Part shown: positions 42,943 to 51,709 of the stretch, piece after piece
How positions within the stretch are numbered: position 1 is the first letter of the stretch
How the letters are laid out: every line of letters begins with the position of its first letter
Source of the DNA: Gemmatimonadaceae bacterium
GTDB lineage: Bacteria; Gemmatimonadota; Gemmatimonadetes; Gemmatimonadales; Gemmatimonadaceae
Length of the DNA: 64,000 nucleotides
Assembly: GCA_030647905.1 (NCBI GenBank)
Contig: JAUSJA010000026.1
Location: 532,214 to 596,213, forward strand
Direction: 5' to 3'
Translations under genes and position numbers: made by a program
The notes under the pieces: model-generated
The model's input: only the letters and a program-made list of their open reading frames with translations
Databases searched by the model: none
Told to the model about the DNA's origin: nothing

Positions 42943-44112
42943 GTGATCCGGCTCGCACGCATTACGCTCCGGGAGATTCGTCTCCCGCTGGTGGAGCCGT
43001 TCCAGACATCCACGGGCGTGGTCGAGGAGCGACGCATTCTGCTTCTCGAGCTCGCCGACGCCGACGGTAGCGAGACATGGAGCGAGTGCGTTGCCGAGAC
43101 GCTGCCGACGTACAGTCCAGAAACCGTGGACACGTGCTGGCTCGCGCTTTCGGAGTGGATCGTTCCGATCGTGCTCGGCGAGCCTTTCTCGGCGTCGAAC
43201 CTCGTGCATGCAACGCTTGAGCGTCGCATTCGAGGACATCGCATGGCCAGGGCGACGGTCGAGATGGGCGTATGGGCGCTGGCCGCATCGCGGCGAGGGC
43301 TGTCGCTTGCGGCGCTGCTTGTGAGCGAGAGCGATATTGCGCGCCAGCTCGGCGCCGGGCCGCGACCGTTCGTCGAGACGGGCATTGCGCTGGGCATGCA
43401 GCCCAGTCCCGAAGCGCTGGCGGAGCGATCACTGGCTGCTCACGCCGCCGGATACCGGCGGATCAAGGTAAAGATTGCGCCGGGCCGCGACGTGCCGTAT
43501 GTGCGGGCCGCGCGCGACGCGCTAGGACCCGGAGTCTCGCTGACCGTTGATGCCAACTGCAGCTACACGCTGGACGACGCCGATCACATTCGGGTGTTGG
43601 AGACGCTGGACACGCTCGGTCTGACGATGATCGAGCAGCCGCTGGCGCACGATGACCTCTTACGCCACGCCGAGCTCCAGCGGCGACTCTCGACGCCGAT
43701 ATGCCTCGACGAGAGCATCTCCAGCGACGCGAACACGGAGGAAATGCTGGCGCTCGGGAGTGCGCGCATGGTGAACCTGAAGCCCGGACGCGTTGGCGGC
43801 TTTCAGCAGGCGCTCGCAATTCACGACCGCTGCGCGCGCGCCGGTATTCCGGTCTGGTGCGGCGGCATGCTCGAGTGCGGAATCGGCCGGGCCTACAACG
43901 TGGCGCTGGCGTCGCTCCCCAACTTCACCGAGCCCGGCGATCTCTCACCGAGCTCGCGCTACTGGGCACGCGACGTCGTCATGCAGCCGTGGACGATGGA
44001 CGCGGAAGGACGCGTGCGGGTTCCGCTGGAGCGCGCAGGACTCGGCGTAGATGTGGACGAGGCGCTAGTGGACGATCTGACTGTGCGCCGGGCGAACTTC
44101 CGCGCGCGCTGA
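42943..44112 (+). CDS. menC: o-succinylbenzoate synthase
   Basis: 389 residues. Enolase superfamily: the KxK motif in YRRIKVKIAPGRD, metal ligands in VDANCSYTLDDA, MIEQPLAHDD and CLDESI, and the second lysine in MVNLKPGRVGGF. It dehydrates SHCHC to o-succinylbenzoate in menaquinone synthesis. GGMLECGIGRAYNVALASLP is the typical MenC C-terminal block. The GTG start at 42943 has only a weak ribosome-binding site. It converges with menE, whose product uses its product. Confidence 0.92.
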   Translation: MIRLARITLREIRLPLVEPFQTSTGVVEERRILLLELADADGSETWSECVAETLPTYSPETVDTCWLALSEWIVPIVLGEPFSASNLVHATLERRIRGHRMARATVEMGVWALAASRRGLSLAALLVSESDIARQLGAGPRPFVETGIALGMQPSPEALAERSLAAHAAGYRRIKVKIAPGRDVPYVRAARDALGPGVSLTVDANCSYTLDDADHIRVLETLDTLGLTMIEQPLAHDDLLRHAELQRRLSTPICLDESISSDANTEEMLALGSARMVNLKPGRVGGFQQALAIHDRCARAGIPVWCGGMLECGIGRAYNVALASLPNFTEPGDLSPSSRYWARDVVMQPWTMDAEGRVRVPLERAGLGVDVDEALVDDLTVRRANFRAR

Positions 44113-44121
44113 GCGAGGCGG

Positions 44122-45666
44122 TCAGCGCGTTGCGACGACCTCACGAAGCGCGGCGCGGCGAAGCTTTCCCGACGCGGTGCGCGGCAGCGGCTCCGTGACG
44201 AAACGAAATTCCCGCGGCATCTTGTAGCCGGCGAGGCGCGGTTGGCAGTGCGCCTCCAGGGCAGAAGCGTCCGGCGTGGCCAAGCCGGTCGTGTTGGCGA
44301 TCCTGACGATTGCCACGACGCGCTGTCCCCACGTAGCGTCGGCGACTCCGATGACGCCTGCCTCGGTGATGGACGGGTGCGACAGCAGTACCGCTTCTAC
44401 TTCCGCGGGATAGACGTTCTCGCCGCCGGTGACGATGAGATCGTCGCGCCGATCGAGCACGTACAGGTACCCTTCCGCGTCGAGTCGGCCGACGTCGCCC
44501 GTGTGCAGCCAGCCGTCAACGATCGTTCGGGAAGTAGCATCGGGCCAACCGGAGTAGCCGGCCATGACGATGGGCCCGCGCACGAGAATTTCCCCTGCCT
44601 CGTCCGGACGTTCGTCGGGTCGGGTCGTCGCGGCGATGCGCACCTCATTCGGATACAGCACCTTGCCGGCGGCACCGAGCCTGCGTGCCGCGTCCTCGGG
44701 GGCTAGCGTGACCACTTGGGAGCAAGCCTCGGTGAGGCCGTACGTCTGCATGACCGGCACACCAATCGAGGCGCACCGCTCGAGCAATGAGCGTGGCACG
44801 GGACCGCCCCCGACCAGCACACAACGAAGGGTCGGCGGATACGGCCTGTCTCCCCGCGCATCCAGCATTCGCTGCAGCATCACGGCGACAACCGACACCA
44901 CTGTCACCTGGCCTTCGTCTATCGCGGCGTTCACGGTGTCCGCGTCGAACCCGTCGTGTACCACCGCCGCGATGCCGTAGATCGCCGAGCGCAGGACGAT
45001 GGACAATCCTCCGACGTGGAACAGCGGGAGGCACGCGAGCCAGCGGTCGTCCGCGTGCGTGCCGAGGTTGAGCGCCGACCCGATGGCGCTCCACCAGAAA
45101 TTCGCGACGGTGAGCATAGCCCCCTTGGGCTGCCCCGTCGTCCCCGACGTATAGATGATGGCGAGCACGGCGTCAGCGTCGTGGTTGAGACGTAACGGCG
45201 TGTCCACTTCGTCGAGGACGTCGAGAGGAGCGCTGCCGAGCAGGGCGGCCCCATCGGCGTCGGTGCTCACGATGACAAGCGCGGGATGCTCCAGCCGCGC
45301 GTTTTCTACGCGTGCAAGAGTGCGGCTTTCGGCGACGAGCAGCTGCGGCGCAGCGTCGCCGAGCTGCCACGCAAGCTCGGGCTCGCTAAGCCGTACGTTG
45401 AGCGGCACGAGCGTCGCGCCCAAACGAAGCGCCGCGTGCGGAAGGAGGACCGCGGCGGATCCGTTGTGGAGGAGAGCGGCGATCCGGTCGCCGGCGCGCA
45501 CACCAAGAGTTGCAAGGCGACGCGCGGTGCGCGTGACGTCAGCGTCGAGCGCCGCAAAGGTCCAGCTTCTTCCGTCGGCGACGAGGGCGGTGCGATCGGG
45601 CATGCTCGCTGCGCGACTCGCCAGCCAATCGGGAAAAACAGTGGTGCGCTCAGTCACGGCAGTCAA
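44122..45666 (-). CDS. menE: o-succinylbenzoate-CoA ligase
   Basis: 514 residues, adenylate-forming enzyme. AMP motif AIIYTSGTTGQPKGAML (about 170-186), VMQTYGLTEACSQV, HTGDVGRLDAEGYLYVLDRR and the C-terminal lysine in PLPRTASGKLRR. It activates o-succinylbenzoate with CoA. It is the third gene of a menB-menA-menE operon, 20 bases after menA, and converges with menC, ten bases apart. Confidence 0.9.
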   Translation of the reverse strand: MTAVTERTTVFPDWLASRAASMPDRTALVADGRSWTFAALDADVTRTARRLATLGVRAGDRIAALLHNGSAAVLLPHAALRLGATLVPLNVRLSEPELAWQLGDAAPQLLVAESRTLARVENARLEHPALVIVSTDADGAALLGSAPLDVLDEVDTPLRLNHDADAVLAIIYTSGTTGQPKGAMLTVANFWWSAIGSALNLGTHADDRWLACLPLFHVGGLSIVLRSAIYGIAAVVHDGFDADTVNAAIDEGQVTVVSVVAVMLQRMLDARGDRPYPPTLRCVLVGGGPVPRSLLERCASIGVPVMQTYGLTEACSQVVTLAPEDAARRLGAAGKVLYPNEVRIAATTRPDERPDEAGEILVRGPIVMAGYSGWPDATSRTIVDGWLHTGDVGRLDAEGYLYVLDRRDDLIVTGGENVYPAEVEAVLLSHPSITEAGVIGVADATWGQRVVAIVRIANTTGLATPDASALEAHCQPRLAGYKMPREFRFVTEPLPRTASGKLRRAALREVVATR

Positions 45667-45686
45667 TCCTCGGGCGACACGGCGAC

Positions 45687-46604
45687 CTAACGCGCGCGGC
45701 CGATGACCGCTCCGAGCGCGAGGAGTGCGCCGAAGAGCAGCAGAAGCTGTCCCGTTTGCTTGAGTACGGGATTCAGGTCACGGCCGGCGACACCGCCGAG
45801 CACGCGTCGTGCGAGACCGATCGCGAGCGGGAGGGTGAGCCAGGGGAGCAGGAGCCATCGGCGCGACGGGTCGGTCAGCGCGAGAGTCAAAGGGACAACA
45901 TAGGCCAGCGCCACGAAGAGCGCGTACTGAGTGCGTGTGGCGCGGTCACCGATGCGGACGGCGAGCGTGCGCTTGCCGGCCGCGCGGTCGGTCGGCAGGT
46001 CTCGCAGGTTATTCACGACGAGAATGTTCGTCACGAGCAGGCCGACAGGCACGGACAACATGAGAGCGAAGCCGCTCCACGCCCCCGTCTGGAGGTAGGC
46101 CGTTCCGCTCACGGCGAGCAGCCCGAAGAACACGAACACGAACACGTCGCCGAGGCCGTGATACCCGAATGGATACGGGCCGCCGGTGTAGGCGAGGCCG
46201 GAGAGGATCGAGAGCACACCGATGGCGATGATGGGCCATCCGCCGATCCACGCCAAAACGACGCCAAGCAGCACGGCGAGCCCGAAGGCGACGACGATGC
46301 CGCGTTGCACTGCGGCGTGGCTGATCAATCCGCTCTGAGTGACCCGTACGGGGCCGAGACGACCATCGTGGTCGGCGCCGCGATGAAAGTCGGAGTAGTC
46401 GTTTGCGAAGTTGGTGCCGATCTGGATGAGGAGAGCACAGACGAGTGTGGCCAGGAAAACCAGAGGCCGGAAGGACGCTCCTTCGCTGACCGCGGCAGCC
46501 GCGCCGACGAAGACGGGCACTGCCGCCGCAAAGAGCGTTGCAGGCCGCGCGGCGAGCAGCCAGGCGCGAGCCGGCGTGAGAACCGTGACGGCGCTGGCGC
46601 TCAC
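45687..46604 (-). CDS. menA: 1,4-dihydroxy-2-naphthoate polyprenyltransferase
   Basis: 305 residues with eight to nine transmembrane helices. The UbiA Asp motifs are [18 protein letters not shown] and [19 protein letters not shown]. It prenylates DHNA to demethylmenaquinone in the membrane. The GTG at 46604 overlaps the menB stop (GTGA), which fixes the start; longer open frame upstream belongs to menB antiframe sequence. Middle gene of the men operon. Confidence 0.92.
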   Translation of the reverse strand: MSASAVTVLTPARAWLLAARPATLFAAAVPVFVGAAAAVSEGASFRPLVFLATLVCALLIQIGTNFANDYSDFHRGADHDGRLGPVRVTQSGLISHAAVQRGIVVAFGLAVLLGVVLAWIGGWPIIAIGVLSILSGLAYTGGPYPFGYHGLGDVFVFVFFGLLAVSGTAYLQTGAWSGFALMLSVPVGLLVTNILVVNNLRDLPTDRAAGKRTLAVRIGDRATRTQYALFVALAYVVPLTLALTDPSRRWLLLPWLTLPLAIGLARRVLGGVAGRDLNPVLKQTGQLLLLFGALLALGAVIGRAR

Positions 46605-47425
46605 GGAAAGCGCGGGAACTTGCTGAAGTCCGGCGCCCGGTTCTCGAGGAAAGCGTTCTTGCCCTCCTTCGCCTCTTCGGTGAGGTAGTAGAGCAGAGTC
46701 GCGTCTCCGGCCAATTGCTGCAAGCCGGCCAGTCCGTCGGTGTCGGCATTGAACGCCGCTTTGAGGAAACGCAGCGCCATTGGGCTCTTCTCGAGGATCT
46801 CGCGCGCCCACTGCAGCGACTCCGCCTCGAGCTGCTCGAGCGGCACCACGGTGTTGACGAGTCCCATGTCGAGCGCGTCCTGCGCACTGTACTGCCGGCA
46901 GAGATACCAGATCTCGCGCGCCTTCTTGTGCCCGACTACCCGTGCCAGGTAGCTCGCGCCGTAGCCCGCGTCGAAGCTGCCTACGCGCGGGCCAGTCTGG
47001 CCGAACTTCGCGTTATCCGCGGCGATCGTCAGGTCGCACACCAGGTGCAGGACATGCCCGCCACCTATTGCGTACCCGGCGACCACGGCGATCACCGGTT
47101 TCGGCAGATAACGGATCTGCTTCTGCACGTCGAGGATGTTGAGGCGCGGGATCTGGTCTTCGCCGACGTAGCCGCCATCGCCTCGCACCCGCTGGTCACC
47201 GCCCGAGCAGAAGGCCTGGTCCCCCTCGCCGGTCAGGAGCACGACACCGGTCGTCATGTCGTCCCGAACATGATTGAACGCGTCTATCAGCTCGGTTACG
47301 GTGTGCGGCCGGAACGCGTTGCGTACCTCGGGCCGGTTGATCGTGATTTTGGCGATACCCTCGTCCGCGACGCGCTCGTAGCGAATGTCAGTATAGCTCC
47401 TGATCGTTTTCCACTGGACGCTCAT
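46601..47425 (-). CDS. menB: 1,4-dihydroxy-2-naphthoyl-CoA synthase
   Basis: 274 residues, crotonase fold. Motifs: [36 protein letters not shown] for the oxyanion hole, and [20 protein letters not shown], which is specific for MenB. It closes the second ring from o-succinylbenzoyl-CoA. First gene of the operon. No menD, menF or menH is in the window, so those must be elsewhere. Confidence 0.95.
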   Translation of the reverse strand: MSVQWKTIRSYTDIRYERVADEGIAKITINRPEVRNAFRPHTVTELIDAFNHVRDDMTTGVVLLTGEGDQAFCSGGDQRVRGDGGYVGEDQIPRLNILDVQKQIRYLPKPVIAVVAGYAIGGGHVLHLVCDLTIAADNAKFGQTGPRVGSFDAGYGASYLARVVGHKKAREIWYLCRQYSAQDALDMGLVNTVVPLEQLEAESLQWAREILEKSPMALRFLKAAFNADTDGLAGLQQLAGDATLLYYLTEEAKEGKNAFLENRAPDFSKFPRFP

Positions 47426-47673
47426 GGAATGTCCTCGATGTCTTGCGGCGCAAATGGTCTCATTCGATGTACCCGCTGGTCGCGGAATTTAAATGAGACT
47501 CTTCAGGGAATTGTCTGGGTTGGATGGCTTCTCGGCCAAGATAATGTGCCGGGAGGAGTTGCGTGGAAGACGCGACCAAACCGGCGGACCTGCTGTGATG
47601 CTTGTTCGTGGGGGAGACATCATGTCTCCACGCGACATTCCGGAGATTATGCAGCGAGCTGTTCGCAGCATAA

Positions 47674-48084
47674 TTCCGGAAGGGCTCGCGGACCAGAAGC
47701 GCAAAGTCAGATGACTTACGATCGGTTCTGGGCAAGGCTTATGACCCATGGGCCAAGCTCCTCGCCTTGGTTGCTGACCGAATCAGTCCCATGAACGAAG
47801 TCTGGGGATTCACGACCGCGAGTACTGGTTGGGGACTCCGCGTGCGTCACAAGGAGCGGGTAATTCTCTACATTACGCCTCAGCAGAATCAATTTCTCGT
47901 CTCGTTTGCCCTCGGAGAGAAGGCTGTCGCGGCAGCCCGCGCCGCCAAGCTTTCCGCGAGCGTCCGAAAAGCCATCGAAGGAGCACCGCGATACGCGGAG
48001 GGGAGAGGCGTTCGGCTTGAGATTAGGAGCAGCCGTCAGCTTGCTTCTGTAGCGACACTCGCGCAGATCAAGTGGCAGAGCTGA
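47674..48084 (+). CDS. DUF3788 family protein, start unresolved
   Basis: The family core is clear: DDLRSVLGKAYDPWAKLLAL, then VWGFTTASTGWGLRVRHKER, then ILYITPQQNQFLVSFALGEK and AVAAARAAKLSASVRKAIEG. DUF3788 proteins are about 140 residues with unknown function. The frame opens after TAA at 47671 but has no ATG before the core; TTG at 47767 would cut into it. A separate ATG-led frame (MSPRDIPEIMQRAVRSIIPE) precedes it, so a frameshift near 47700 may have removed the true start. The 47426-47670 stretch holds nothing else that I can support. Confidence 0.62.
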   Translation, partial: FRKGSRTRSAKSDDLRSVLGKAYDPWAKLLALVADRISPMNEVWGFTTASTGWGLRVRHKERVILYITPQQNQFLVSFALGEKAVAAARAAKLSASVRKAIEGAPRYAEGRGVRLEIRSSRQLASVATLAQIKWQS

Positions 48085-48199
48085 CGGCTTAGTACGCCGC
48101 GCTACGTTGCCGACTCCTCGCCTGGCGTCGCCTATCGCTGATAAAGGCTGCGATAGCTGTTGGGCGTAGCAACGGCCATGATCTGTGTGCTGAGCAGCC

Positions 48200-48410
48200 G
48201 GTGACATAGGTAACACAAGTGTCCAGCAACATGGGTAACACTTTGGGGGTTACCCACGAATGATGTAATCGCGCTGGTCCAAGGTGGCAGTGAGCACGGT
48301 GTTGAAGTAGATGGACCAGATCCCGTTGCCGGTCTTGAACTCGCCCTTGAAGTCGGCAGTCCAGAGATCATTGGGAGCTTCGGTGGTGGGCGGTACGACT
48401 CCAGGATGTT
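48200..48410 (-). mobile_element. IS481-family remnant (end plus internally deleted transposase)
   Basis: On the minus strand, 48400-48250 encodes VVPPTTEAPNDLWTADFKGE then FKTGNGIWSIYFNTVLTATL then DQRDYIIRG and a stop. NDLWTADFKG is the start of the IS481 catalytic core, and GIWSIYFNTVLTATLDQRD is a typical C-terminus; the core between them, about 150 residues, is missing. Beyond the stop, two GTGTTACC(C/T)ATGT units near 48205-48240 look like IS481 terminal sequence. The element ends against the kinase stub. Confidence 0.6.
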
Positions 48411-48581
48411 GATGTGGACGACGGCGCCGAGCTCCGGGTCGAGCACCTTGACCGCCACGTTGCGGTCGTGCTTGATGTCGCGCGCGAGATAGACTGTCGC
48501 CATGCCTCCGCGTCCGATCTCACGTTCGAGAACGTAGGAGGGACGAAGCGAATCCTTGAGTTGCGCGAAGATGTCGGCCAC
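48411..48581 (-). pseudogene. N-terminal stub of a Ser/Thr protein kinase
   Basis: MADIFAQLKDSLRPSYVLER, then EIGRGGMATVYLARDIKHDR, then NVAVKVLDPELGAVV: the glycine-rich loop and ATP-anchoring lysine of a PknB-like kinase, with the N-terminus common in Gemmatimonadota kinases. After about 55 codons it runs into the IS481 remnant. No catalytic loop remains, so it cannot be a kinase. Confidence 0.7.
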
Positions 48582-48710
48582 GGGTGCCCAGAGGGGGTGG
48601 AGACAGCAGCGCTAAGCTAGGGTGGTCGATTGGCGGAGGATAGCCTCGGTTGAGCGACAGATCAGGCGTTCGACGTCGTGGTGGCCAACCGTGGTGGCCC
48701 TATGTCTGAT

Positions 48711-48736
48711 TTTCAATTGTTCCCGGGCAATTGAAA
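48711..48736. promoter_or_regulatory. AT-rich inverted repeat upstream of fic
   Basis: TTTCAATTG (48711-48719) and CAATTGAAA (48728-48736) are exact reverse complements with an 8-base GC-rich spacer. The 48700-48780 stretch is much more AT-rich than the window. It is about 60 bases before the fic start, fitting an operator; the Fic protein has a winged-helix C-terminus that could bind it. Confidence 0.5.
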
Positions 48737-48797
48737 TTTTATGGTGTTTTCTTTAAATTGATGGGCAGCATTTAAGGCGAACGCACCCCCGTCTCCA

Positions 48798-49979
48798 ATG
48801 GAAACCATGACAGGCGATCTCGTAACTGCCTCGCTGAGGGCAGGGTATCTCTTGAAGCAGCAGTCAGGTCCGGACGGTTACTCCGCCTTCGTTCCGGCGC
48901 CATTGCCGCCGAACCCTCCCCTCGACTTATCTGGCCGTATAGGCGGTCTCCTGGAACGGGCGAGCAACTCATTGGGACGACTGGACGGGCTTTCAAGAAG
49001 TCTGGATCCCGACCGCCTCCTCTATATGTATGTGAGGAAGGAAGCCGTGCTATCGAGTCAGATCGAGGGAACACAATCGACGCTGACTGAATTGCTGGAG
49101 TATGAGAACAGCGAAGCGCCGGGAGTACCCGTCGAGGATATTCGTGAAGTTTCCCGATACGTCTCAGCGTTGAGATTTGCGGTCGATCAGATCGCCGCGG
49201 GATTCCCGATGAGTTTGAGGTTGATCCGCGATACGCACGGCGTGCTTATGACTGGCGGCCGCGGAGGGCATCAGACACCCGGAGAATTTCGTCGGACACA
49301 GAATTGGATCGGAGGAACACGCCCAGGCACGGCGCGCTTCGTTCCACCACCGCCCCACGAGCTAATGCGCGTCTTGGGCGAGCTTGAGCATTTCATCGTC
49401 GAAGGCAGCGCAACTCCAATCATCAAGGCAGGGTTGGCCCACGCGCAATTCGAAACAATTCACCCATTCCTGGACGGAAACGGGCGACTCGGACGACTTC
49501 TCATCACGATGATTCTCTGTTCCGAGCGAACCCTGTCCCAACCATTTCTTTACCTCAGTCTCTACTTCAAGCAGCACCGCGATGACTACTACGCCGCGCT
49601 TCAGCGTGTTCGTTCGGAAGGAGACTGGGAGGGATGGATGGCCCACTATCTGGAAGGCGTCGACTGGACTGCGAGACAAACAACGGAGACGACCGTACGA
49701 CTTCTTGAGCTTTTCAGATCCGATCGAGAGCTCGTTGTCAGTTCGGCTCGGGGAGCAGCTACGCTGCGAGTCTACGAAGAAGTCCAGCGGCGTGTGATCA
49801 TGTCGATCCGTCGAGTCTCCGAGAACCTCGGAGTTTCTATTCCCACTGTCACAAGCAGTTTGCGGCGGCTCGAGGCGCTTGGAATCGTCCGAGAGACCAC
49901 CGGTCGCAGGTACGGCCGGATGTTCGCCTACCATCGGCAACTCGAGATTCTAAACGAGACAGATGACATGGCGGGATAG
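48798..49979 (+). CDS. Fic-family AMPylase with winged-helix C-terminus
   Basis: 393 residues. The inhibitory helix motif (S/T)xxxE(G/N) is S86-SQI-E90-G91. The active-site motif HPFLDGNGRLGR begins at His222. Residues 300-393 hold a winged helix (RVSENLGVSIPTVTSSLRRL, EALGIVRETTGRRYGRMFAY). Fic enzymes transfer AMP from ATP to target hydroxyls; class II types are self-inhibited by the N-terminal helix. No antitoxin gene is adjacent, as expected when inhibition is internal. ATG at 48798 or 48807. The gene sits among mobile element remnants. Confidence 0.88.
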   Translation: METMTGDLVTASLRAGYLLKQQSGPDGYSAFVPAPLPPNPPLDLSGRIGGLLERASNSLGRLDGLSRSLDPDRLLYMYVRKEAVLSSQIEGTQSTLTELLEYENSEAPGVPVEDIREVSRYVSALRFAVDQIAAGFPMSLRLIRDTHGVLMTGGRGGHQTPGEFRRTQNWIGGTRPGTARFVPPPPHELMRVLGELEHFIVEGSATPIIKAGLAHAQFETIHPFLDGNGRLGRLLITMILCSERTLSQPFLYLSLYFKQHRDDYYAALQRVRSEGDWEGWMAHYLEGVDWTARQTTETTVRLLELFRSDRELVVSSARGAATLRVYEEVQRRVIMSIRRVSENLGVSIPTVTSSLRRLEALGIVRETTGRRYGRMFAYHRQLEILNETDDMAG

Positions 49980-50001
49980 GAAATTCGGGATAGGCATCAT
50001 A

Positions 50002-51145
50002 GGGGCATGACGTCTGCGTTCGCCGTTCTTGTGCTTGCCCCATGGGTAGTTGAAGCGGAATGGCGTTCTCCGCTGGAAGTGTACACACAGTGTACACACT
50101 CTGTTTTACGAGTAACGGAGTTTCCACTTCCAGACAGGAGAGCACCGATGGAGAGATATATCGGGTTGGACGTGCATGCTGCATGCTGCAAGCTGCACGT
50201 TGGGAGTGCTGAGCCAGAGCGGCAAGCGGGTGGGGACACATGTGGTGGAGACGAGCGCCAAGTCGCTGATCGCGCTGCTGGATACGATTCCGGGACGCAA
50301 GCATGTGTGCCTGGAGGAAGGTACGATGGCGGGTTGGCTGTACGAGGTGTTGTCGCCGCATGAGGAGGAAGTGGTAGTGGCGGGAGTGGAAGAGAGCAGG
50401 GGTCCGAAGAGCGACAAGCTGGATGCATTTGGTCGAGCGGAGGAGTTGCGGATCGGTGCTAAGGAGCGCGGGTCATTTGCGGCACTGGGCTACAGGGCCA
50501 ACGTGCACGACAAGGTGATGCGAGACTCGGTTCGGGTGATGGCCCGGATTACGAGTCTCATGCGATCGCGAGGGGTGCGGGTACCGCACGCCGGCGTGTA
50601 TTCGGAAAGTGGGCGGAAGAAGTGGATTGCGGGGCTGCCCGAGGCGGCGCGGTATGCGGCGGAGATTCTCTACGCGGAGCTCGATGCTCTCATGGTTCTG
50701 CGCGCTCATGCGGAGAAGGAGGGAGAAGGAGATGGTCTCGGAGGCCAGGAGACATGCGGAGTTCAGGATCTTGAAGAGCTGTCCCGGACTCGGAAGTATT
50801 GGCGCCGCGCAACTCATGGCGGTAGTGGTGACGCCCTACCGGTTCGCCAGCAAGCGAACATTCTGGAGCTACTGTCTGGAGCTACTGTGGACTGGGGATC
50901 GTGATGCGCAGTTCGTCGGACTGGGCCCGTGCGCAGGACGGAAAGTGGATGCGTGTTCCGATACAACAGACACGCGGACTCAGCCGAAGCTTCAATCGCA
51001 CACTCAAGATGGTTTTCAAGGGAGCGAGTGATGCTGGCAACGCATGATGCGTCGGTCCGGAGAAAGAACGGCTGCAGGGGAGAGCATCCATTGAATTTCT
51101 GGTCCCGGCGATCATGCCGGAGTCCCCAGGGATAGGTTATGCCCC
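50002..51145 (+). mobile_element. IS1111-group (IS110 family) insertion sequence, degenerate
   Basis: The element carries a DEDD-type transposase pseudogene. GGGGCATGAC (50002-50011) and GTTATGCCCC (51136-51145, reverse complement GGGGCATAAC) form a 9/10 subterminal inverted repeat, which marks the IS1111 group. The length between them, about 1.14 kb, is near the family norm. Outer ends are not certain since IS110 elements lack true terminal repeats; both flanks also show GGGATAGG. Confidence 0.65.
50148..51047 (+). pseudogene. IS110/IS1111 transposase disrupted by three tandem duplications
   Basis: The ATG at 50148 starts MERYIGLDVH. Three perfect tandem duplications, each one more than a multiple of three, shift the frame. 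They are CATGCTG twice (50175-50188), GGAGAAGGAG twice (50712-50731) and TCTGGAGCTACTG twice (50862-50887). Removing one copy of each restores one continuous protein. It has the DEDD N-terminal domain, then PGLGSIGAAQLMAVVVTP, then WARAQDGKWMRVPIQQTRGL ending KMVFKGASDAGNA. The three shifts add up to 30 bp, so the last segment is back in the original frame. No active transposase can be made. Confidence 0.8.
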
Positions 51146-51658
51146 CCAGGAGTGCCGAACGAAGCGATGGGCCGTTGAGTCCCAAATAGAAGGATGGTTC
51201 CCGCCTCCGGGTGGAGAACGAATCGGCTATCCAGTCCTCCGGGATCTCGCAGCGCGAGCGACAAACGTGCAAGCAGCAACACTTCCACACGAGAGATCAA
51301 CGCGCCAAGCAAGTGCAGACGTCGGCTGCAAGAATCAGTGCAGCTGCCGCCAGCACGGAGTGCGTCTTGACAGCCTGCCCCATAGAAGGAAATCGCATTT
51401 GAGCGATAAGAAACTGGCATTTTCGGAATGGCCGATAGCGCTATGCTGGGAGCTGATTTTGCAGGCGGAGTGGCTAAGGGATCTGGCTCAATGAGGCGCA
51501 CGTCCGCCAAGCCCCGAGGGAAAATGGCGTGCTTGCGCCGTCAACTCGTTACAATGATCCGCGCAGCGGAAGCTTGTGCGAGCCTTTTTCATAAGGACAG
51601 CCAGTCCCCTCAGGGCCCCCATGCGTTGTCGAGAGACACGAAATTAGGCGAGGAATTC
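51146..51658. other. no supported gene between the IS element and the next CDS
   Basis: About 510 bases with open frames on both strands (51112-51510 minus, 51114-51494 plus), but none shows a recognisable domain, start site or protein-like composition. It may be decayed sequence. Confidence 0.4.
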
Positions 51659-51709
51659 ATGGAACCTTTGACCGCGTCTGGTCGCTGGAAGTCCGGCCGA
51701 GGAGGATGC

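Noticed and set aside
45756..46688. 310-codon plus-strand frame opposite menA
   Set aside because: Shadow; the minus frame has both UbiA Asp motifs and a GTGA coupling with menB.
46715..47794. 359-codon plus-strand frame opposite menB
   Set aside because: Shadow; the minus frame is an unmistakable crotonase-fold MenB.
50148..51047. Programmed frameshifting in the IS1111 transposase
   Set aside because: Three breaks, each an exact tandem duplication, no slippery heptamer; IS110 elements do not use this as far as I know.
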